DNA of 11,588 nt, taken from positions 1 through 11,588 of the forward strand of contig JAQULX010000049.1 of assembly GCA_028718465.1 (NCBI GenBank). The letters are read 5' to 3'. This DNA comes from Dehalococcoidales bacterium (lineage in GTDB: Bacteria; Chloroflexota; Dehalococcoidia; Dehalococcoidales; UBA3254). Below the pieces are notes generated by a model. That model was not told where the DNA came from. It saw nothing but the letters and a program-made list of their open reading frames with translations, and made no database searches. A program made the translations under genes and the position numbers. The stretch's first letter is position 1. Each line of letters starts with the position of its first letter. Positions 5,728-11,588 of the stretch are shown here, one piece after another.

Positions 5728-8700
5728 ATGCCGAAACTTGACTTTGACCAGCTGCGGGCTGTAAACAGTCTTTCTGCTCTGGTCGATTATCTGAGAGATC
5801 AATTGTGCTGGCCTATTGGAGATTATGAGCCAGACGATCTGACGTTCGAATGGGCGTCCGACACGCTTCACGTATCTGATAGCAAAGCATCTGTTTTGGC
5901 GGGAGGTCAAATCCGCCAACTGCGCAGTATGGTACCAGATCAGCCATGGGGTATTTTTCTGGTGGAGTTTAACGATGACCGCGTGCACAGCGGTCTTTTA
6001 AGGGAAATTCTGCGGGGATTGGTAGCTAACCGGCGTCGCGACCCGCATCTGCCTTCATGGCATCATGACAATCTCCTGTTTATTTGTGCGACCCGGGATT
6101 ACGACCGAATTACACTGGCTCACTTTCGCGGTGAAACGGCGCAAAAGGCGCGTCTCTCCACATTCGGTTGGCAGCGGGAGAACCCTTATATGCGCACACT
6201 CGCGGAATTCAATTTGCCAGCTCTTGTCTGGCCCGATAACCCGCAAGATACTGACAAATGGCTGAAGTCCTGGACTGCTGCGTTTGATAAAGAACCAATC
6301 ACCAAAGATTTCTTCAAACGCTTTGACAAAGCGCTTCTGGCGATTAAAGCTGATCTTGAGACTCTCCAGAACTTCACGTCAGCCGAGGCTTATAGCCGGG
6401 CCCAATTGTTATTGGAGCGCATGATCTTTTTATATTTCCTTCAGAACAGGGGTTGGTTAAACCAGCGTCGGGACTACTTAATGGCAGGTTTTACGCCGCA
6501 TCGTGAACGTCCTGATGCATGCAGCTATTACTCCGAATTTTTGGAGAGGTTGTTCTATACACTGGCAACCGCTCCTGGGACTACCGACGCGTACCGGCTG
6601 GAGGGTATCCCATTTCTTAATGGCGGACTATTTAATGACGATGAGTTCCCAGCAGCTTCCTCAAAAGAGAGGAAGAACTTCCCTCCTTTGCTAATTCGTA
6701 ACACTACCTTTAGTTTCGTTTTTGACCACCTTCTGGAGGCTTTCAATTTCACAGTACGCGAGGACACGCCCCTCGACCAGGACGTGGCTGTCGACCCTGA
6801 AATGCTGGGTAAGGTATTTGAGTCGATTATTCTGCATGCTGAAGCAGATTATAACGCACCGGATAAGCGTAAGGCTACCGGCTCTTACTATACTCCACTT
6901 ATTGTGGTACATTTTATCTGCCGGGAAGCTCTCCTGCAATATCTGACAAAAGAACTTCCTGGATCGGACTGGGAGAAAAAAGTTCGCCTTTTATTTGACC
7001 TGGATACCCACGCGGGACTCATGCCAGAAGAAATCATCCAGCTTCGTCAGATTTTCCAACCGACGGACGGACGCCGTTTGTTAAATATACTGGATAGTAT
7101 CAAAATGTGCGACCCGGCCGTAGGTTCTGGAGCATTCCCGGTCGGCCTTTTACATGAATTAGTCAATCTGCGCCGTACAGCCGAGACTATTGCCAATGGT
7201 TTTGTAGACCCCAGCCGACGTGAAGGCACCAACTGGGCCCATCGCACCAAGGCTGAAATAGTCGAGAATTGCCTTTACGGAGGGGATATACAACAACAGG
7301 CTATTGAGATATGCCGTTTACGGCTCTGGCTCAGCCTGATTGTAGACTACGACCTTGGATTGGACCCATTTAGCGCTGAACCAGTCCAATTTCGCCGAGC
7401 GATTCAGCAAATATCCCAGTTGCCAAACCTGGAAATGAACTTCCGCCGTGGTGATAGTTTGCTGGACTATATTTCCGGTGTGAACGTTCGTGTAGCTCCT
7501 GAGAAGAGCGACAGATACCGTGAGGAATATCTTAAAATATACAACCTGGGTCTCAAATTACACCGTGAAAAGAAATCCGGAAATAAACGAGACCTCCGGC
7601 TGGAAATACTGCGCAACCGGCTGGACCTGAGCGAACGTGTTCTGAAAGATGAAATCAAAGAGATTACTGATGCCAATTCCCAGTTGACCCTCAGTATCGT
7701 TTCCGTGAGTGAGTCCGCGTCAAAGAAGAGACAACAGGTAGAGCAAGAAACAACCCGCTTACAGGAGGCACTAAAAAGAGTTGCCGTAGACAAGAAGAAC
7801 CTTGAACGACTTGCTGGGCGACCATTTGATGGAAGGTTCTACCCTGAACTTCGCAAGTTGGAAGGGTCAGACTTCGATAGCCCATTCAATTTCTCCTGGC
7901 GTCTTGATTTCGCTGATATTTTTCAAGAAGGCAAAAGTGGATTCGATCTCATCCTGGGTAATCCGCCATTTGTTACTGCGCGCAACCCCGAAAAACGCGA
8001 ACTTTATCGGGAACGCTGGAAGCGAGTTTGTTTTGGGACATTCGGACTTGTTTGCCCATTTTTTGACCTTAGTTTCGGTTTACTCCGTCCAGGAGGTCAA
8101 TTGGGGTTCATTGTCTCCAATGCTTTTGCCAAGCGCGAATTCGGTAAGCCACTTGTAGAAGACTTCTTCCCGACAGTGGACTTGCAAAAGATTGTCGATT
8201 GCTCCGGCTTGATGTTCCCTGGTCATGGTACTCCTACATGGATTGTCTTTGGCCAGCAGGAGAAACCGGCAGAAAATTCGTATATCCGCATTGCCGCCAT
8301 ACTTCCTGGTGGGGGAGACCTGAAGACAATGCCTGAGGAAAGTCCGTTGTGGCAGACTCTAGAAGCAAATCATGACAATCCAGGTTATATCGACACTCGA
8401 ATCTCTGTGAATGATAGACCGAGAAGTGAAATGGCTCGTTGGCCTTGGAATCTAGATAGCTCATCCGAATCGACTAAACGAGTTATCGGCCCGGGAAGTT
8501 TGTGTCTCGGTGATGTCGTTGATGGTGTTGGATATTCAGTCTTGACCAAAAGCGATGATCTGTTTTTTGTACCTCCGCATACTGCTCGAATTTATAAGAT
8601 AGAAAAGCAATTATTGCAAGTAATAAATGTTGGCGACGAAATTCGTAACTGGGCGTACCAAGATTCTTTCGTAGCGATATTTCCTTATGGCACTGACGTC

Positions 8701-10110
8701 AGCGTAATTAAAATAAATGAATATCCTAACACCAAGTCCTTTCTGTTACCATTCCGGTCCAAGCTGGAATCTGTTATTACCTTTGGACAAACAAAAAAGG
8801 AAGCTGGCAAGCTCTGGTTTGAATATTTTTGTCCTTACGAAGAACGACACAAAATTAAATCTACCATAGTGTTCTCGGATATATCGACTCATAATCATTT
8901 TGTTTTATTCGAGTCACATCGTCTTTTCAAAGACACGGCTCCAATGGTTATTTTGAAAAATGCTGAAGACAGGCATTTACTGTCAAGTCTTCTAAACTCT
9001 TCTACCGCACTGTTTTGGCTTAAACAGGTGTGTTTTAACAAAGGAACTGGAGAAGACGAGGAGAGAGATAGATTTGAATACGCCGGAGGTAAAGTTCAAC
9101 AATTGCCCGTCCCTGAAATTATCGTTGAAACAATGCGTGGAAGCCAGAATGAATTAGCTGACCTTCTAAAGGTGCTTTCTCAGCAATGTTGGGAGCGCGG
9201 TCACCAATTACCCGCTTTGGCAATGAAAAAGCTCTTTGAGAAGCCTGGGGAAGCCTACTATTATTGGAATTCTTCTCTCCCGGGTTATGTGATCCCGGAT
9301 CAACGACTGGGTCGTCCATTCCTAACCTCAGCCGAACTGAAAGCGGCCTTCTCTCGCACTTGTAATATCCGCGAAAATCTCCGTAGTGAAATGATATCTT
9401 TGCAAGAAGAGATGGACTGGCTGGTATACGCTGTATATGGTTTATTGAAGTCTGATTCACGGGCATTGGGGCGGACCTTAGCTCCAGAACCTATCGCTAG
9501 AGAACAACGCCCATATGTATTGTGGGAGAAAGCCTGCCGCGATTTGAAAGCAGCCGTAGCCATGATCCCTGAAGAGTGGAATGAAGAAACAAAGACTCTT
9601 TGGCAGGAACGGCTAAAGGTTATTAGCGAAAATGAGCACATCCGCCGCATCGAGCAGCCAGTATATAAACGCCGCTGGGATGAGCAGTGGAAGGTCGGTA
9701 ACCGCTGGCAGTATGGACAGGTGGCCTATAAAGCCGAACTTTCGGATGCTTTTGACTGGTGGCTTTGCGAGAAAGCCGAGTGGTGGTTGGAGAAGAAATG
9801 TAACGGCGGTCCGGTAACACTCCATGAATGGACATCGGCTGTTTGGAAAGACGAGCGTGTCCAGGCTGCTTTGGAGGGTGTCCGCGGTATAGTCGGTCTA
9901 TCCACTGAAAAAGATGCTTTTGTCCGGCATTTTTCAAACCTGGTCAAGGAGCAAACCGTCCCGGACAATATTCCGATTGCGGTTCCCTGGGATGAAATTA
10001 GAGTCAACGTGCCCGCGAGTGCCAAGCGTATCAGGGGTAAGTTGAACGTCCCACGCGAGCGTTTCCGTGTTAATGAAGACGGTGAATATATATGGGCCGG
10101 GGTAAAGTAA
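5728..10110 (+). CDS. Large Eco57I/PglX-type adenine DNA methyltransferase
   Basis: A 1460-residue protein that would transfer methyl from S-adenosylmethionine to the exocyclic amine of adenine. The motif order is that of gamma-class enzymes: motif X GSYYTP (385-390), motif I DPAVGSGAF (462-470), YGGDI (517-521), motif IV NPPF (745-748) and HGTPTWIVF (833-841). The N-terminal domain (1-200) is unassigned; the helical RAQLLLERMIFLYFLQNRGWL stretch (224-244) is typical of the family. A charged coiled-coil insert lies at about 620-700. The target-recognition region is probably at about 930-1130. The C-terminal region with YKRRW (1313-1317) recalls the tail of BREX PglX proteins. GGAG six bases before the ATG and an 11-base gap to the helicase support co-translation. 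No PD-(D/E)xK nuclease is evident, so cutting probably depends on the helicase partner. N4-cytosine methylation cannot be excluded but is less likely with NPPF. Confidence 0.92.
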   Translation: MPKLDFDQLRAVNSLSALVDYLRDQLCWPIGDYEPDDLTFEWASDTLHVSDSKASVLAGGQIRQLRSMVPDQPWGIFLVEFNDDRVHSGLLREILRGLVANRRRDPHLPSWHHDNLLFICATRDYDRITLAHFRGETAQKARLSTFGWQRENPYMRTLAEFNLPALVWPDNPQDTDKWLKSWTAAFDKEPITKDFFKRFDKALLAIKADLETLQNFTSAEAYSRAQLLLERMIFLYFLQNRGWLNQRRDYLMAGFTPHRERPDACSYYSEFLERLFYTLATAPGTTDAYRLEGIPFLNGGLFNDDEFPAASSKERKNFPPLLIRNTTFSFVFDHLLEAFNFTVREDTPLDQDVAVDPEMLGKVFESIILHAEADYNAPDKRKATGSYYTPLIVVHFICREALLQYLTKELPGSDWEKKVRLLFDLDTHAGLMPEEIIQLRQIFQPTDGRRLLNILDSIKMCDPAVGSGAFPVGLLHELVNLRRTAETIANGFVDPSRREGTNWAHRTKAEIVENCLYGGDIQQQAIEICRLRLWLSLIVDYDLGLDPFSAEPVQFRRAIQQISQLPNLEMNFRRGDSLLDYISGVNVRVAPEKSDRYREEYLKIYNLGLKLHREKKSGNKRDLRLEILRNRLDLSERVLKDEIKEITDANSQLTLSIVSVSESASKKRQQVEQETTRLQEALKRVAVDKKNLERLAGRPFDGRFYPELRKLEGSDFDSPFNFSWRLDFADIFQEGKSGFDLILGNPPFVTARNPEKRELYRERWKRVCFGTFGLVCPFFDLSFGLLRPGGQLGFIVSNAFAKREFGKPLVEDFFPTVDLQKIVDCSGLMFPGHGTPTWIVFGQQEKPAENSYIRIAAILPGGGDLKTMPEESPLWQTLEANHDNPGYIDTRISVNDRPRSEMARWPWNLDSSSESTKRVIGPGSLCLGDVVDGVGYSVLTKSDDLFFVPPHTARIYKIEKQLLQVINVGDEIRNWAYQDSFVAIFPYGTDVSVIKINEYPNTKSFLLPFRSKLESVITFGQTKKEAGKLWFEYFCPYEERHKIKSTIVFSDISTHNHFVLFESHRLFKDTAPMVILKNAEDRHLLSSLLNSSTALFWLKQVCFNKGTGEDEERDRFEYAGGKVQQLPVPEIIVETMRGSQNELADLLKVLSQQCWERGHQLPALAMKKLFEKPGEAYYYWNSSLPGYVIPDQRLGRPFLTSAELKAAFSRTCNIRENLRSEMISLQEEMDWLVYAVYGLLKSDSRALGRTLAPEPIAREQRPYVLWEKACRDLKAAVAMIPEEWNEETKTLWQERLKVISENEHIRRIEQPVYKRRWDEQWKVGNRWQYGQVAYKAELSDAFDWWLCEKAEWWLEKKCNGGPVTLHEWTSAVWKDERVQAALEGVRGIVGLSTEKDAFVRHFSNLVKEQTVPDNIPIAVPWDEIRVNVPASAKRIRGKLNVPRERFRVNEDGEYIWAGVK

Positions 10111-10139
10111 CTTTTCAATCTACTAAATAGGAGGTCAGT

Positions 10140-10367
10140 ATGCCAGCCTATGCCAGGAAAACCACAGTCGATGAGGAGTTCGGTGCGAGACGCTTCCCCT
10201 GTGGAGTTGTCAGTTGCGATGGCTGTAACAGCAATCTGGCCGAGAACCCAATAAAAACCGTCTATGTGATTTATACCGATAAGAATCATGTGAAGATTAA
10301 CTCACCTCACGGTATTTATTGCGAAGATTGCTTTGGAAAGTGGTACTCGAAAGCAAAAATGGTTTAG
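10140..10367 (+). CDS. Small zinc-ribbon protein
   Basis: A 75-residue protein with two well-spaced CxxC pairs, C26-x2-C29 and C61-x2-C64, plus an extra C21. This is the pattern of a treble-clef or zinc-ribbon fold. Between the pairs lies a predicted strand-rich stretch (KTVYVIYTDKNHVKI, 39-53). A function cannot be assigned; such proteins bind nucleic acid or stabilise protein complexes. The ribosome site GGAGG lies five bases before the ATG. The gene begins 29 bases after the methyltransferase stop with no terminator between, so it is probably the third gene of the operon and may be an accessory subunit or regulator. The gene is intact and of moderate G+C like the methyltransferase. Confidence 0.8.
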   Translation: MPAYARKTTVDEEFGARRFPCGVVSCDGCNSNLAENPIKTVYVIYTDKNHVKINSPHGIYCEDCFGKWYSKAKMV

Positions 10368-10515
10368 TACCAATAAAACACTACCAAAATTATTTCGATA
10401 AAGGAAAAACTGAATTAATAAGGATTGTAGGAAGTAATAATTGGGTGCTAAATCAATTAGCCAAATAAACTCCAATGTTAATAGCCTGAAATAGTCTTTC
10501 AAAAGGAGTGTTTTG
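10368..10515. other. Intergenic leader before the phosphoesterase gene
   Basis: This 148-base AT-rich gap is much longer than the other gaps in the cluster. A weak promoter candidate is TTGTAG (10425-10430) with TAAATC (10449-10454), 18 bases apart. Only a four-base-pair TGGT/ACCA stem occurs right after the zinc-ribbon stop, without a T-run, so no terminator can be called. AGGAG at 10503-10507 serves the next gene. The phosphoesterase may therefore have its own promoter. Confidence 0.35.
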
Positions 10516-11511
10516 ATGAATAAAGTAATAGTACACTTATCAGATCTTCATTATCGCTATGGATGGATTGAAGAACAGGGTGTTGTATTAAGCGGTTTTT
10601 TTGAGGATTTGGGCACCCAATTAAAAAAAATAAATAACGCCGATTATTATTTGGTATTTTCGGGGGATATCATTCAATCTGGTGATGATTCCGATGGCTA
10701 TGACGCTTTTTTCAGTTATTTTGATAAGAATTTGACCGAAATCGGGATTCCAGTGAATAACCGAATCTGTGTCCCCGGAAATCATGATGTTTCAACAGAG
10801 GTAGTCAGTTTAAATAAAGTTGTTCATGAAGGTGTTATATCTCAGGGGATGGACGAAACAAGTTTTAATGATTATATTTTCAAACCAAATATATTGACGG
10901 GAAAATTCCAGAAATATAGCAAATTCGAACAAGCATTTGCAAAGTTTGGTTTATCTAGTTCCAAACTAACAGGAGCAGGATGGAACATTGATGATAACAT
11001 TGGTATTTATTGTTTAAATACTGCATTGTGTAGTGTCGGCGGTTTGGCAAAAGACCATCAAGTTCATCCTGATAAGGGAAGGTTGGCAATAGATACACGC
11101 ACACTGCATTCTTGGAACCAACAATGTAAGAGCGCTGTGAAAATACTCGTCATGCATCATTCACTCGACTGGTTAATTCCTTGGTCAAAGCGAGAGCTTG
11201 AGACCGTATTACGTAAAGATTTCGCTTTATGTCTTTCCGGTCATGTACACGATCAAGACGTATTTCATTCAATTAACAAAGGTACCCGTCTTATTCAGTG
11301 TTCAGCGCCGCCATTGTTTACAAAAAAAACTGATGAATTAGGATACTCATTTATTACTATTAGCCCAAATTTAGGAGTGATTGATATAACTTATAGACAG
11401 TGGACTAAACATCAAAGTTTTGTTGTAGGAGGGAGTTTCTCCAATTCTGATGATGGAAGAGTGAGGTGGACCCCGTTGTCTGGACAGGGATCAATTAAAG
11501 TTAAGGTGTGA
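10516..11511 (+). CDS. Calcineurin-like metallophosphoesterase
   Basis: A 331-residue binuclear-metal phosphoesterase with the full set of family ligands: D10 and H12 in HLSDLH, D51 in FSGDI, N89-H90-D91 in PGNHD, H214 in VMHHS, and H243 and H245 in SGHVH. Relatives hydrolyse cyclic nucleotides, phosphoproteins or DNA ends, and the same domain occurs in defence proteins; the substrate here is unknown. The last 60 or so residues are strand-rich and unassigned. The ATG at 10516 is preferred, with AGGAG eight bases upstream; a TTG at 10513 would add one residue but sits too close. No signal peptide is seen, so it is cytoplasmic. G+C is about 34% by hand count over 10621-10980, clearly lower than the methyltransferase, which suggests a separate origin from the operon upstream. 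Confidence 0.88.
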   Translation: MNKVIVHLSDLHYRYGWIEEQGVVLSGFFEDLGTQLKKINNADYYLVFSGDIIQSGDDSDGYDAFFSYFDKNLTEIGIPVNNRICVPGNHDVSTEVVSLNKVVHEGVISQGMDETSFNDYIFKPNILTGKFQKYSKFEQAFAKFGLSSSKLTGAGWNIDDNIGIYCLNTALCSVGGLAKDHQVHPDKGRLAIDTRTLHSWNQQCKSAVKILVMHHSLDWLIPWSKRELETVLRKDFALCLSGHVHDQDVFHSINKGTRLIQCSAPPLFTKKTDELGYSFITISPNLGVIDITYRQWTKHQSFVVGGSFSNSDDGRVRWTPLSGQGSIKVKV

Positions 11512-11588
11512 TCCTGCCATCCCATTCATACATGTAGCTCTTTGGTTATGTTTCCCGGATTGTAGCATATGTTCTTTAACAACTTCAA
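11512..11588. other. Sequence after the phosphoesterase, no gene seen
   Basis: These 77 bases hold no open frame of note and no hairpin with a T-run. On the minus strand TTGAAG (11588-11583) and TACAAT (11564-11559) are 18 bases apart and look promoter-like, but they would point into the 3' end of the phosphoesterase gene and may be chance. Confidence 0.3.

Noticed and set aside
7467..7793. Minus-strand frame rich in serine and arginine
   Set aside because: It is the complement of the charged coiled-coil insert of the methyltransferase; the composition is a by-product of the sense codons.
9726..10289. 187-residue open frame on the minus strand
   Set aside because: It is antisense to the methyltransferase end and the zinc-ribbon gene, both supported by motifs and ribosome sites.
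10355..10375. Possible terminator after the zinc-ribbon gene
   Set aside because: The stem is only four base pairs (TGGT/ACCA) and no T-run follows.
11559..11588. Minus-strand promoter-like pair TTGAAG/TACAAT
   Set aside because: It points into the phosphoesterase gene with no minus-strand gene to serve, and the window ends there; kept only as a note.

Overview
The window reads as bacterial: genes are tightly packed and most have strong AGGAGG-type ribosome binding sites. There is no RNA gene, CRISPR array or transposase. Base composition is patchy by hand count. The dehydrogenase at the left edge has lines of 58-70% G+C, the two large genes sit mostly in the mid to upper 40s, and the phosphoesterase at the right end is about 34-35%. 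This suggests a chromosomal gene on the left joined to an accessory island. Taxonomy cannot be fixed from the sequence; an anaerobic Gram-positive or Chloroflexota-like host is only a guess.

Layout. Positions 1-647 (minus) hold the N-terminal part of a zinc-dependent medium-chain dehydrogenase. Positions 805-1086 (plus) encode a small two-helix membrane protein whose 3' end overlaps the convergent 199-residue unknown gene at 1051-1650. Positions 1712-2217 (minus) are a RelE/ParE-type toxin and ribbon-helix-helix antitoxin pair with a recognisable promoter and operator. Positions 2218-2506 are a divergent control region with a TATAAT promoter facing right.

The centrepiece is a rightward cluster. 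A 1069-residue protein fuses a phospholipase-D-type nuclease to a SNF2-family helicase (2507-5716). Eleven bases later comes a 1460-residue gamma-type adenine DNA methyltransferase of the Eco57I/PglX kind (5728-10110). A 75-residue zinc-ribbon protein follows (10140-10367), and then a calcineurin-like metallophosphoesterase (10516-11511).

Likely joint role: the helicase and methyltransferase have the parts of a modification-based anti-phage system. The methyltransferase would mark host DNA, and the ATP-driven PLD-helicase would find and cut unmarked DNA. The module resembles pieces of BREX (PglX) and DISARM (SNF2 helicase, PLD protein, methylase). However, it packs nuclease and helicase into one chain and shows no other BREX or DISARM core gene in the window. 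The zinc-ribbon protein may be an accessory subunit. The phosphoesterase may be a separate defence or signalling gene, because it has a longer leader and a different base composition. The toxin-antitoxin pair beside the cluster is typical of such islands.
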